Of a stretch of DNA of 64,000 nucleotides, positions 27,682-35,796 are shown one piece after another. The stretch is from Thermoanaerobacter uzonensis DSM 18761 (GTDB taxonomy: Bacteria > Bacillota > Thermoanaerobacteria > Thermoanaerobacterales > Thermoanaerobacteraceae). The stretch covers positions 62,001 through 126,000 of the forward strand of contig NZ_FQUR01000009.1 of assembly GCF_900129115.1 (NCBI RefSeq). Direction: 5' to 3'. Position 1 is the first letter of the stretch; the number at the start of each line of letters is the position of its first letter. The notes under the pieces are model-generated. The model did no database searches. It was given only the letters and a program-made list of their open reading frames with translations, and was not told where the DNA came from. The translations under genes and the position numbers were made by a program.

Positions 27682-29251
27682 AGTTTTCACTCTCCTCGTC
27701 AATAGCCACTTGGACTCTTTGTTCCGTAGAAGCTATTACCCATGCGCTCAAAGTCAAAATCCTATTTCTATCAAAACTTACTTTTAGAGAAATAGGCGTT
27801 CCGGGTTTTATTAACTCTGAAAAATTTAATTGAAGACTTTTTAAGCGCTTCATCTTTGGGTCCCATATATTTTTCCCTGAAAATATATCCAATCGCATCC
27901 CCGTAGCATTAGTTACTCTTAAAATCTTGTCATACTCTCTTTCATAAGGTGCCTTTGTACCTTGTGAAACAATCAAAAAGGGCAAGCCATTCTTTATATC
28001 AATGTATATATTGGAAGCCAAAACAGGCTCAATTTTGATATTGTTATTTCCTTTATTCAGTTTTTCGCTTAAATAGTGGTAGATTGCTGCCCCCCTCGCC
28101 ACTGAAAACATAGGGTGTAAACTTATTAGAGCTTTTTTCATAAATAATTTTTCTATTGTATTTCGCACAGGCTTATAATTGCTCATACCTCCTGTCAAAA
28201 GTACATCATCTATATCTTGAATCATAAGCCCCGCTTTTTCCAAAGTATCTAAAATAGGATCTACGACATTATATCCCATGTTTCCTTCCTTAACCAATAA
28301 AGGTCTTATACACTCCTCATATTCTTTACTAGATATTTTAAACTTATAAGGTTTCCCTTTTATAAAATTTTCTATAATATTTTCATATATTACTCCTTCC
28401 CCACCTGAAATACTAAAAAACTTTCTTGCCTTTTCCATCTCCCAAACCATTCTGTTATATACATGCCTTTTTTCATTTTCATTATCAAATAAATCCCCCA
28501 TTTCTTTTGAATATTTTTCCAAAAGATAAATGCCCCCCATTAAATCAAAATTTATTCCTCCTACCAGAGTATGGGAAGAGATAGCTATTTCTTCTACAAT
28601 GAAGTCCTTATCCGTCATTTGGACTTCTAATATCGAGACATCACAAGTGCCTCCTCCCAAATCGAATACCAACATTTTTCTCGGTTGTGAAAAGTCTAAA
28701 TGTCTTTTGTTTTGTGGCAATTTCTTTTCAGTATTTATAAAATCAAGAAGTGCTGCCGTAGGCTCGGAAATAAAATAAGTATTTTGCTCATCAAATCCTG
28801 CCATTTTTGCAGCTTTTTTTGTCGCCCGAATTTGGTCGTGATTAAAAGATGCTGGCACAGTTATAACCGCATTTACTATTTCTTCGCCAATTTCCCTCTC
28901 CAAACTCTGTTTAGCTTCCTTTAATATTAAAGCTGCCACTTCTTCCGGTGAAAAAAGTTTTTTATCAATTTCCCAAAAATAACCTGGCATTCCTATATAA
29001 TTTTTACTGTTATAAATAACTCTTTCTGGTTTCTTAGCTTTCATATACTGTGCTATTTTGCCCACATACTGATTTCCACTTTCATCTACATATAAACAAG
29101 AAGGCAATATTTTATCATAAATATATTCATAGTCTTCATTAAACTGTCCAATATCTATGACCCGAGGCAGTAATTCCCCTTCTTGAGATATTTCCAAAAT
29201 TGATGCAACCGTATTCGTAGTACCCAAATCTATTCCTACATATCTTTTCAT
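27671..29251 (-). CDS. Divergent Hsp70 (DnaK-like) lacking the C-terminal lid
   Basis: 526 aa. A full actin-fold nucleotide-binding domain (1-~385): GIDLGTTNT (residues 6-14), AVITVPASFNHDQ, EPTAALLDF, FDLGGGTCDVSIL and LTGGMSNY. A beta-type substrate-binding segment follows (about 400-515; MRLDIFSGKN, SLKVSFDRNRILTLSAW), then the protein ends: the ~90-residue helical lid and EEVD-like tail are missing. No dnaJ or grpE lies nearby. It is therefore not the housekeeping DnaK but a dedicated paralogue inside a six-gene operon. Confidence 0.88.
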   Translation of the reverse strand: MKRYVGIDLGTTNTVASILEISQEGELLPRVIDIGQFNEDYEYIYDKILPSCLYVDESGNQYVGKIAQYMKAKKPERVIYNSKNYIGMPGYFWEIDKKLFSPEEVAALILKEAKQSLEREIGEEIVNAVITVPASFNHDQIRATKKAAKMAGFDEQNTYFISEPTAALLDFINTEKKLPQNKRHLDFSQPRKMLVFDLGGGTCDVSILEVQMTDKDFIVEEIAISSHTLVGGINFDLMGGIYLLEKYSKEMGDLFDNENEKRHVYNRMVWEMEKARKFFSISGGEGVIYENIIENFIKGKPYKFKISSKEYEECIRPLLVKEGNMGYNVVDPILDTLEKAGLMIQDIDDVLLTGGMSNYKPVRNTIEKLFMKKALISLHPMFSVARGAAIYHYLSEKLNKGNNNIKIEPVLASNIYIDIKNGLPFLIVSQGTKAPYEREYDKILRVTNATGMRLDIFSGKNIWDPKMKRLKSLQLNFSELIKPGTPISLKVSFDRNRILTLSAWVIASTEQRVQVAIDEESENYEH

Positions 29252-29261
29252 AAACTCCCCC

Positions 29262-31100
29262 CTATTGAAGTTCTATTATTTCTCCTTCTTTTGGTGCAAA
29301 AACTTTTATTCCTTCAATCCTTTTCAAAATTGTTTCTATAGTTATTTCACTCTTACTTTCGTATCCCCTGTGAATTACAAAAACAGCAGATGGAGCCATC
29401 TTTATAACTGTTTCTAATAGGTCTACCATATTTGCATGATTTAACATTCCAATTTGATAATTTTTTAAACCTTCAATTTCTCTATTATTAGCATCGAGAT
29501 TCATAATACAGCCCTTTGAGAAATTTTTTATTTCAGAAGCATATATAAAAGATGCACTTCCCTCTTTTACGTCATTTGAACTGGCGATAATCACGCAATT
29601 GCCCAGTGTTATTTCCTTTTTTATAAAATCTTTTCTATCAGTGTATAAAGTATTTTCAGCCGCATTTAGTATTCCATTCCCATATATGGGCCCAACAAAA
29701 TTTTCATATAATTTGCTAAAATATGCTACATCTCCATCTACATAGACATTAAAAGGAATATATGAAAAAGTTTTTCTAAAAAATAATAATAGGTCTTGCC
29801 CTTTACCAATAGCATATACAGGCAAAAGTATTCTCTCTTCATCTTTCAATAGTTTTTCTATCGACTTAAGTATCAATTTATCCTGTAAATACTTATTTTG
29901 GACACCAAAGTTATTGCCGTAACCATAAGTAGCTTCAGTTATTAAAATATCTACTTTTAAATTGGGAAGAAATCTAAGTCCTTTATTGCTTTCCACATCT
30001 TTTAATGTAAAATCACCTGTATAAAAAATTTTTATCCCCTCAATCTCAACATACACAGCTACAGCCCCTAAGACATGCCCCGCAGGAAATAACTTAAGTT
30101 TTACTTCTTTATTTTTTATTCTAAAACTACTTTCTTCTTCTGTATCAAAACTTATAATCTGACTGTCAAAATTTATAATCTCCTCTTCTATTTTTATCTC
30201 TAATCTTGTATGTCCCCGCAAAAATATTTGCTTCAAAATTTCGTGAGTTGCCCTTGACATTATAATCGGAGAGTTTAAACCTTTTCTTAATAATTCCACA
30301 ATTCCTGCAGAATGGTCTAAATGAGCATGAGTAATAATTACCAAATCAATATCTTTAATATCTATAGGTAAATTTTTTATAGAATTGTAATATAAGGTTT
30401 TATCCTTAATCAAAGCTCCCGCATCTAGTAAAATATTTATTCCCTCATAGGATACCAAATAAGAGCTAGCACCAATATTATCCCCTCCCCAACAAAAAAA
30501 TTTAAAGTTATGGATGGAGTTAAAATTTTTTCTGGTTTTATGGTAATATTCATTTATTAACTTTGAATTTTCTGGAAACAAGCGATAAAGCTTAAGATTT
30601 TGTTTTTCTTCTTCACTAATAAGGCCATATTTTAATTTTAGCCGCAATATATATAAATCTTGAGGATTTAATTTATAAGCTTTATCTAAGAATTGGTGTC
30701 CTTTTATTTCACCAATTTCTTCGTATATTTCAGCTATAAGTCCATATATTTTAGGCAGTAACAATTTATCTTCTACTTTTTTCTCCATATAAAGTAATTC
30801 TTCCAAAACTTCTAAAATCCTTCTTTTATTTTTAAAAGAAAGTAACAATAAATAAAATTTTATCCATTGGTCTTCCTCAGTATAATTCATTAATGTTTCA
30901 AAAAGATTTTTTGTTTTTAAAGATTGTTCTACCAAATCTAAAAGAATCACACTTTTTACAAACAAAGTTAAATTATGTTCGTCAATTTCTAATTCGCTTT
31001 TTAGCTCAAAAAAATGCTCTTTTGCTTCTTCAGGAATACCAATATAAATTTCAAGTATTATCTGCCACAACAGCAAATACTCATATAATTTTTTGTCCAA
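29262..31100 (-). CDS. Beta-CASP metallo-beta-lactamase (RNase J/CPSF-73 fold) with helical N-terminal domain
   Basis: 612 aa from the first standard start (TTG at 31100). Residues 1-~190 are TPR-like helical hairpins. An MBL domain follows: THAHLDHSAG (about 257), AGHVLGA, FYTGDFT, then a beta-CASP insertion and an RMMBL-like end with MLNHANMVDLLE and VIHRG. This is the fold of RNA-processing nucleases. Coding-like sequence continues in frame 40 codons upstream to 31220 without ATG, GTG or TTG, so the true start is unresolved. First gene of the Hsp70 operon. Confidence 0.85.
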   Translation of the reverse strand: MDKKLYEYLLLWQIILEIYIGIPEEAKEHFFELKSELEIDEHNLTLFVKSVILLDLVEQSLKTKNLFETLMNYTEEDQWIKFYLLLLSFKNKRRILEVLEELLYMEKKVEDKLLLPKIYGLIAEIYEEIGEIKGHQFLDKAYKLNPQDLYILRLKLKYGLISEEEKQNLKLYRLFPENSKLINEYYHKTRKNFNSIHNFKFFCWGGDNIGASSYLVSYEGINILLDAGALIKDKTLYYNSIKNLPIDIKDIDLVIITHAHLDHSAGIVELLRKGLNSPIIMSRATHEILKQIFLRGHTRLEIKIEEEIINFDSQIISFDTEEESSFRIKNKEVKLKLFPAGHVLGAVAVYVEIEGIKIFYTGDFTLKDVESNKGLRFLPNLKVDILITEATYGYGNNFGVQNKYLQDKLILKSIEKLLKDEERILLPVYAIGKGQDLLLFFRKTFSYIPFNVYVDGDVAYFSKLYENFVGPIYGNGILNAAENTLYTDRKDFIKKEITLGNCVIIASSNDVKEGSASFIYASEIKNFSKGCIMNLDANNREIEGLKNYQIGMLNHANMVDLLETVIKMAPSAVFVIHRGYESKSEITIETILKRIEGIKVFAPKEGEIIELQ

Positions 31101-31274
31101 ATTTTTTACTAAACTTTTTTGCTGAAAAACATACCAATAAGCATTTACATAATCCTCCTTTTCTATAAATTCTTTTAGGTTGTTATCGTATACATCATAA
31201 ATATTTAAGAATGACGTATCTCACCACCTCCCTATGTTTCTATTTTAATACCTTTTGAGTAAAAATTCTACACA

Positions 31275-31303
31275 AAAAATAAGTCTGGATTTTGTCCAGA
31301 CTA
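31275..31303 (-). terminator. Terminator of the dha genes
   Basis: AGTCTGGA / TCCAGACT hairpin (31282-31302) followed on the minus strand by TATTTTTTG, just past dhaM. Confidence 0.9.
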
Positions 31304-31311
31304 AAAAACTA

Positions 31312-31704
31312 TTACAATTTATTAAGTTTTTTTGCTTCTTCTGCCACTAAAAGAACTTTATCAAAATTACTACCTATAGAAGCCTCTACACTAGCTGCAA
31401 TTGCTCCCTCCACTAAAGGTGCATCAGCAATTTTTACTTTCCCTTCATATTCCTCTCCCAACAGTTCTATCGCCATTTGTGCACTCATTACAGCACTTCC
31501 AATATCAACTAAAACTACTACTCCTTCTCCTTCATCTACTTTTTTAATTTCCTCCATTATCTCTGTAGCATCTGTTCCCAATCTGCCATCTTGTGTCCCG
31601 CCAGCTATCCCTATGGGAACTTTTCCACCTGTCATTTGGCTTGCAAGTTCATAAATCCCCTCTACTATTTTTCTTGAGTGAGAGACTAATACTATTCCAA
31701 CCAT
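31312..31704 (-). CDS. dhaM: DhaM, PTS phosphotransferase subunit of dihydroxyacetone kinase
   Basis: 130 aa from the chosen start. A single EIIA-Man-type domain with the phosphoacceptor His9 in VLVSHS. It passes phosphate from HPr to the ADP on DhaL. No fused HPr or EI domain, unlike the E. coli protein. The ATG at 31704 has GGAGG five bases upstream and is preferred to the ATG at 31722, which would overlap dhaL. Confidence 0.93.
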   Translation of the reverse strand: MVGIVLVSHSRKIVEGIYELASQMTGGKVPIGIAGGTQDGRLGTDATEIMEEIKKVDEGEGVVVLVDIGSAVMSAQMAIELLGEEYEGKVKIADAPLVEGAIAASVEASIGSNFDKVLLVAEEAKKLNKL

Positions 31705-31718
31705 TTTTTCCTCCACCA

Positions 31719-32357
31719 TCATGATAAATTGACAACATCAGAAAAAGACTTTATCATCAAATATGCTGATGTTGCCCCTGGATCCAAGTGTCCAATGCTT
31801 CTTTCTCCTAAGTAACTTGCTCTTCCTTTTCTTGCAGAAATATTCTTAGTGTATTCCATTCCCTCTTTTGCAGCATTAGCTGCTCTATTTAATGCTTCAG
31901 GTAATGCAATGTTGTTATCTAAACTATCTTTTAAAGCTTTATATGCAGGTTCAATAGAATCTATCATAGTCTTGTCTCCTGCTTCGGCTTTTCCTCTTTG
32001 TTTGATGCCATCTAAAGCAGCTTCAAAGATTTTAACTATATCCTCTTCAGAAAGTTCATTTTTACCCTGAACTACTTGGCCAGCCCTCATAAAAGCTGTA
32101 CCATATAAAGGGCCAGAAGCTCCTCCCACCGTAGATACAAGTGTCATGCCTATAGTTTTTAATATTGTCCCTATATCAGTAGTTTCAGACAATGTGGTCA
32201 ATTTTTGCTTTACGGCATCAAATCCTCTATCTAAATTTATTCCGTGGTCCGCATCACCAATAGCGGCATCCAACTCTGTAAGGTACTCTTTATTTTCTTT
32301 TATAACCTCTACAATTTTGTCCACAATTTTTAGGACATCATTTTTTGTGATAACCAT
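31719..32357 (-). CDS. dhaL: DhaL, ADP-binding subunit of dihydroxyacetone kinase
   Basis: 212 aa helical-barrel protein. The Mg-ADP site AAIGDADHGINLDRGF (about 29-44) and GGASGPLYGTAF near 80 are intact. It carries a permanently bound ADP that is phosphorylated by DhaM and donates to dihydroxyacetone on DhaK. Ribosome site AGGAGG. It lies between dhaK and dhaM in the order K-L-M. Confidence 0.95.
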   Translation of the reverse strand: MVITKNDVLKIVDKIVEVIKENKEYLTELDAAIGDADHGINLDRGFDAVKQKLTTLSETTDIGTILKTIGMTLVSTVGGASGPLYGTAFMRAGQVVQGKNELSEEDIVKIFEAALDGIKQRGKAEAGDKTMIDSIEPAYKALKDSLDNNIALPEALNRAANAAKEGMEYTKNISARKGRASYLGERSIGHLDPGATSAYLMIKSFSDVVNLS

Positions 32358-32375
32358 CTTCTACCTCCTAAAAAT

Positions 32376-33374
32376 TTATAATTGTTTGAAAGCAGGTGTA
32401 TCAGCCTTCGCATCTAACAATGTTTTAAGTTCTTCATCTAATTTTAATAATGTTATAGAAAATCCACTCATTTCAAGAGAGGTCATAAATTCTCCCACGT
32501 ATGTTTTGTAAACTTTGATCTTCTTACTCTCTAAGATTTCTGTTACTTTCCTGTTCGCAACATAAAGCTCCATTAAAGGAGTTGCACCAAGCCCGTTTAT
32601 CATAACAGCAACCTCGTCATTTTCTTTATAAGGCAGGTCATTTATTATTTTCTCCATTAAATGTTCTACTATTTCATCTGCAGGTTTTATTTTTTCTCTG
32701 TGAGTTCCAGGCTCTCCATGTATTCCTATACCAATCTCCATCTCATCTTCTGCAAGAGTAAAGCTGGGTTTCCCTGCTGCTGGAACAGTACAAGGTGTTA
32801 GTGCCATTCCCATTGACCTTACATTTGCAATTACTTTCTCAGCCACTCTTTTTACTTCTTGTAAGCTAGCCCCTTCTTGTGCCTTTGCTCCAGCAATTTT
32901 ATGAACAAACACAGTTCCAGCAATGCCACGTCTTCCCTGCGTCCAAGTACTATTTTCTACTGCAACATCATCGTTCACTATCACTTCATCTACTTCTATT
33001 CCCTCCATCTGTGCCATTTCTCTAGCCATTTCAAAATTCATTACGTCACCTGTGTAATTTTTAATAATCAATAATACTCCTTTTCCTCCATCCACTGCCT
33101 TAATCGCTTCATAAATTTGGTCAGGTGTAGGTGAAGTAAAGACAGCACCAGGGCAAGCCGCATCTAACATTCCATAACCCACATATCCTGCATGAGCAGG
33201 CTCGTGGCCACTGCCACCACCACTTACAAGTCCAACTTTTCCTTCTACAGGTGCGTCTTTTCTGACAATTACATTTATGTTGTCAAGTTTTCTCAGGTAA
33301 GATGGGTGAGCAGCCAGCAAACCTTCTATCATTTCTTTCACGACATCATTAGGATTATTAATCAACTTTTTCAT
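32376..33374 (-). CDS. dhaK: DhaK, dihydroxyacetone-binding subunit
   Basis: 332 aa. Contains GGGSGHEPAHAGYVG (about 53-67) and the histidine of IGIHGEPG near 218, which binds the substrate covalently as a hemiaminal. With DhaL and DhaM it converts dihydroxyacetone to DHAP using PEP. First gene after a sigma-54 promoter and a GGAGGAGGT ribosome site. Confidence 0.96.
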   Translation of the reverse strand: MKKLINNPNDVVKEMIEGLLAAHPSYLRKLDNINVIVRKDAPVEGKVGLVSGGGSGHEPAHAGYVGYGMLDAACPGAVFTSPTPDQIYEAIKAVDGGKGVLLIIKNYTGDVMNFEMAREMAQMEGIEVDEVIVNDDVAVENSTWTQGRRGIAGTVFVHKIAGAKAQEGASLQEVKRVAEKVIANVRSMGMALTPCTVPAAGKPSFTLAEDEMEIGIGIHGEPGTHREKIKPADEIVEHLMEKIINDLPYKENDEVAVMINGLGATPLMELYVANRKVTEILESKKIKVYKTYVGEFMTSLEMSGFSITLLKLDEELKTLLDAKADTPAFKQL

Positions 33375-33413
33375 AATTTACCTCCTCCTAAATTTACTTT
33401 TGTTAGTTTTTAA

Positions 33414-33430
33414 ATGCAATTTACGTGCCA
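33414..33430 (-). promoter_or_regulatory. Sigma-54 promoter of dhaKLM
   Basis: TGGCAC-N5-TTGCAT on the minus strand, a perfect -24/-12 match (invariant GG and GC 10 bp apart), about 40 bp before the dhaK start. The adjacent gene encodes a sigma-54 activator. Confidence 0.9.
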
Positions 33431-33456
33431 CCAAATAAATTGTACCGAACAGATAT

Positions 33457-33718
33457 AGCTTGTTGACAAAGTAAAAAATTTTTAAAATAGGATATTTTGC
33501 ATCGTCACTCCGATGTTCCAAAGCGACAAAACTAAACTCGACCTTCGGGTTCCGGCAGGGTACCGGGCACATTCGACATCCTTGTCTTAGTGCCCGCCTC
33601 CGCCATCCGTGGCTACGGCCCTGCCTCCACCCTCGGTTTTGTTAAGTTTTGTTGCCGCTTTGTCACAAGTCGCACCGATTGCAAAATATCCTATTTACGA
33701 AAGTTTGTCTACAGTCTG
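33457..33718 (-). mobile_element. MITE-like element, copy B, inserted in the dhaK regulatory region
   Basis: About 260 bp. Ends form an imperfect inverted repeat (TTGTTGACAAAG left; CTGTAGACAAAC right, reverse-complemented), followed inward by an inner inverted repeat AATAGGATATTTTGCA on both sides. The core RNA lies at 33499-33682 on the minus strand. Its right end abuts the hairpin at 33721-33738. No clear direct repeat flanks this copy, and no ORF in it is credible. Confidence 0.8.
33499..33682 (-). ncRNA. Conserved structured RNA core, copy B
   Basis: 184 nt. Stems equivalent to copy A but with changed bases: ACAAAAC/GTTTTGT, GGGT/ACCC, GGCAGGG/CCCTGCC, hairpins GGGCAC/GTGCCC and GAC-AAGGAT-GTC. 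Loop motifs AAGGAT, CGAAT and AAGGTCGAG are identical. About 90% identical to copy C. Confidence 0.65.
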
Positions 33719-33720
33719 AA

Positions 33721-33738
33721 ATAGCCTCGAAAGGCTAT
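33721..33738 (-). terminator. Hairpin after the sigma-54 activator gene
   Basis: ATAGCCT-TTCG-AGGCTAT, with a stable tetraloop, followed by a short T run (TTTCAG) where the mobile element begins. Probably the terminator of the activator gene, truncated by insertion. Confidence 0.6.
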
Positions 33739-33739
33739 A

Positions 33740-33756
33740 TTGGTAAAAAGTATCAA
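33740..33756 (+). promoter_or_regulatory. Candidate activator site (UAS) 1 of dhaKLM
   Basis: TTGGTA-AAAAG-TATCAA, one of four TTGGTA-N5-TATCAA dyads in the window, two at each sigma-54 promoter. About 310 bp from the -24 element, but only about 50 bp if the mobile element is subtracted. Confidence 0.6.
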
Positions 33757-33769
33757 CTATTTATTTTTT

Positions 33770-33786
33770 TTGGTATTATCTATCAA
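33770..33786 (+). promoter_or_regulatory. Candidate activator site (UAS) 2 of dhaKLM
   Basis: TTGGTA-TTATC-TATCAA, 30 bp centre to centre from site 1 (about three helical turns). It overlaps the last codons of the activator gene. Confidence 0.6.
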
Positions 33787-35410
33787 CAAGTCCAAATTTC
33801 CTTGCTTTTGCAGCAATAGTTTTATGGGTAAGTCCTAAAATTTTTCCTGCTTTATTAAAGCTTTTATATCTTTGTAGCGCAGCCTTTATTATTTTGTACT
33901 CATATTCCTCCATTGTAAGTAGCTCACTATTTTCTCCAAGATAAATAATATCATCATCTGATACATTAGTAGTTTCATTTCGAATATATTGGGGCAAATC
34001 TTCATAATCGATGTAATCAGTATCGCTTAATGTTATACACCTTTCAATTATATTTTCTAATTCTCGTATATTCCCAGGCCAATCATAATATATCAATGCT
34101 TGCATAGCTTTTTTCGTAACCTTTTTTACATTTTTGTTTAGTTTTTTGTTCAACTTTTCTATAAAATGTTCAACAAGTAGAGGAATATCTCCTCTTCTTT
34201 CCCTTAATGGGGGCAAAATTACAGGTATGACATTCAGCCTGTAATACAAGTCTTCCCTAAAAGCTCCATCTCTTATAGCTTTTTCTAAATCTTTATTTGT
34301 AGCTGCAATTATCCTCACATCTACTTTTATAGTTTTTATTCCCCCTACTCTTTCAAATTCCTTTTCTTGAATCACTCTCAAAAGCTTTACTTGAATCTCA
34401 GGTGGAATATCTCCTATTTCATCAAGAAATATCGTTCCTCCATCTGCTAATTCGAATTTTCCTATCTTTTGAGTTACAGCTCCAGTAAAAGCTCCTCTTT
34501 CATGCCCAAAAAGTTCACTCTCCAATAGAGTCACAGGAATAGCCGCACAATTTACCCTTATAAATGGTTTATCCTTTCTCTTACTGGCGTAATGTATTGC
34601 ATTAGCCACCAGTTCTTTCCCCGTTCCACTTTCCCCTCTTATGAGGACCGTTGAATCAGTTTCTGCAGCTTTAGAAGCAATAGTAAGAGCGTCTTTTAAT
34701 TTTCCGCTATTGCCTATTATTATATCAAATGCTTTGTCCAGTTTTCTGTCTCTTTTTAGCTCATTTTCCAAATATTCTATTTGAGGGAAGTCATAAAATA
34801 CTATAACCGCCCCTTCTATTTTTGTACCTGTATAAATAGGTGTTATATTTGTTAACACCACATTTGTGCCTATTTTTAGTTTTTTATTCATCTCTTCTTT
34901 TCCAGCTTTTAACACATCGGCAATTTTTATATCCGGCATCACTTCTTGTATTTTTTTCCCTATAGCCTGGTCCATATTAATCCCTGTAATACTTTCAGCT
35001 GCTTTGTTAAAAATCATTATTGCCCCATTTTCATCAGTAACTATAAGTCCTGAGCCAATAGAATTAAATATTTTCTCATAGGCTATTGAGGTATTTTTTA
35101 AAAGTTCATAAGTAGTTTTTTCTTCCTTTTCTTTCCCTAACTCGTTGTAAAAAAAGCCTTTAAACTCTTTTATGGCATTGTCCACATTTGATCCTTCTAC
35201 CACTACTTCTATTTCTTCTCCCCGAGAAGCAAAAAAAGTCACCATTGATAACATACTATTTGCAGGAATCAACCTACTGTCATTTATCTTCCTTAAAAAT
35301 ATGCTTACATTGTTTTGTCTGCTTATGTGACTAACCTTTTGAACAATATGGGCAGCAATCTGGGAATGTATGCTCACAGGAGTTCTTAATATTTCCCTTC
35401 TTCCCTCCAT
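33776..35410 (-). CDS. Sigma-54-dependent activator: HPr-like, PAS, AAA+, TyrR-type HTH
   Basis: 544 aa from the ATG at 35410 (GGTGATAAA upstream; the TTG at 35425 is less likely). An HPr-like domain (about 8-90) keeps the histidine in SIHSQIAA, but the HPr arginine next to it is Gln. PAS domain about 110-215. AAA+ domain with GESGTGKE (about 257) and the sigma-54 contact loop GAFTGA (about 305). C-terminal TyrR-like HTH GLTHKTIAAKARKFGL. It lies between glp and dhaKLM, and both have sigma-54 promoters, so it very likely controls them. The signal is unknown: PTS state or glycerol/dihydroxyacetone. Confidence 0.9.
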   Translation of the reverse strand: MEGRREILRTPVSIHSQIAAHIVQKVSHISRQNNVSIFLRKINDSRLIPANSMLSMVTFFASRGEEIEVVVEGSNVDNAIKEFKGFFYNELGKEKEEKTTYELLKNTSIAYEKIFNSIGSGLIVTDENGAIMIFNKAAESITGINMDQAIGKKIQEVMPDIKIADVLKAGKEEMNKKLKIGTNVVLTNITPIYTGTKIEGAVIVFYDFPQIEYLENELKRDRKLDKAFDIIIGNSGKLKDALTIASKAAETDSTVLIRGESGTGKELVANAIHYASKRKDKPFIRVNCAAIPVTLLESELFGHERGAFTGAVTQKIGKFELADGGTIFLDEIGDIPPEIQVKLLRVIQEKEFERVGGIKTIKVDVRIIAATNKDLEKAIRDGAFREDLYYRLNVIPVILPPLRERRGDIPLLVEHFIEKLNKKLNKNVKKVTKKAMQALIYYDWPGNIRELENIIERCITLSDTDYIDYEDLPQYIRNETTNVSDDDIIYLGENSELLTMEEYEYKIIKAALQRYKSFNKAGKILGLTHKTIAAKARKFGLVDR

Positions 35411-35429
35411 TTTATCACCACACAAAAAC

Positions 35430-35795
35430 TTATTTTACATAAAGGTTTCTTGTAGCAATTATGTCAACCCCCGTACCTAAAATGTTCTTCACCACTACAT
35501 CTCCTATTTTTACAGGAGCTTTAACCTCTACCTTGGCCAATTCAAGCATTATTTCTTGTATCTTTTCTTTTGGAACAGGCTCTTTTGTCCTAACTGATAA
35601 GAGTGGAAGATGTCCCCCTATCGCTCTCACACTTGTAGTAATAGTCCTTTTAGGCATAGTAACTTCATTTTTAGCATATTCTAATCCTCTAGAACAAGAA
35701 TATCCCTTTACGCTTTTTATCTCCCCTCCTTCCATTTCAACTTGTATCCTGCAGCCCAAGGGGCATACTATACATGTAATTTCTTTTAGTTCCAT
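35430..35795 (-). CDS. DUF1667 protein with cysteine cluster, partner of the G3P oxidoreductases
   Basis: 121 aa from the ATG at 35795 (ribosome site GAGGAGGGAT; one base after the upstream stop). The N terminus has C-x2-C-x3-C (CIVCPLGC) and a further Cys in YSCSRG, suited to an iron-sulfur cluster. In Firmicutes such proteins follow the paired GlpA-type and NAD/FAD oxidoreductase genes, as here; I infer an electron-transfer subunit, the anaerobic counterpart of GlpC. Confidence 0.8.
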   Translation of the reverse strand: MELKEITCIVCPLGCRIQVEMEGGEIKSVKGYSCSRGLEYAKNEVTMPKRTITTSVRAIGGHLPLLSVRTKEPVPKEKIQEIMLELAKVEVKAPVKIGDVVVKNILGTGVDIIATRNLYVK

Positions 35796-35796
35796 T

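Noticed and set aside
33457-33718. Target-site duplication around element copy B
   Set aside because: Flanks share only a few bases (ATAGCT against ATAGCCT), which is not above chance in AT-rich DNA.
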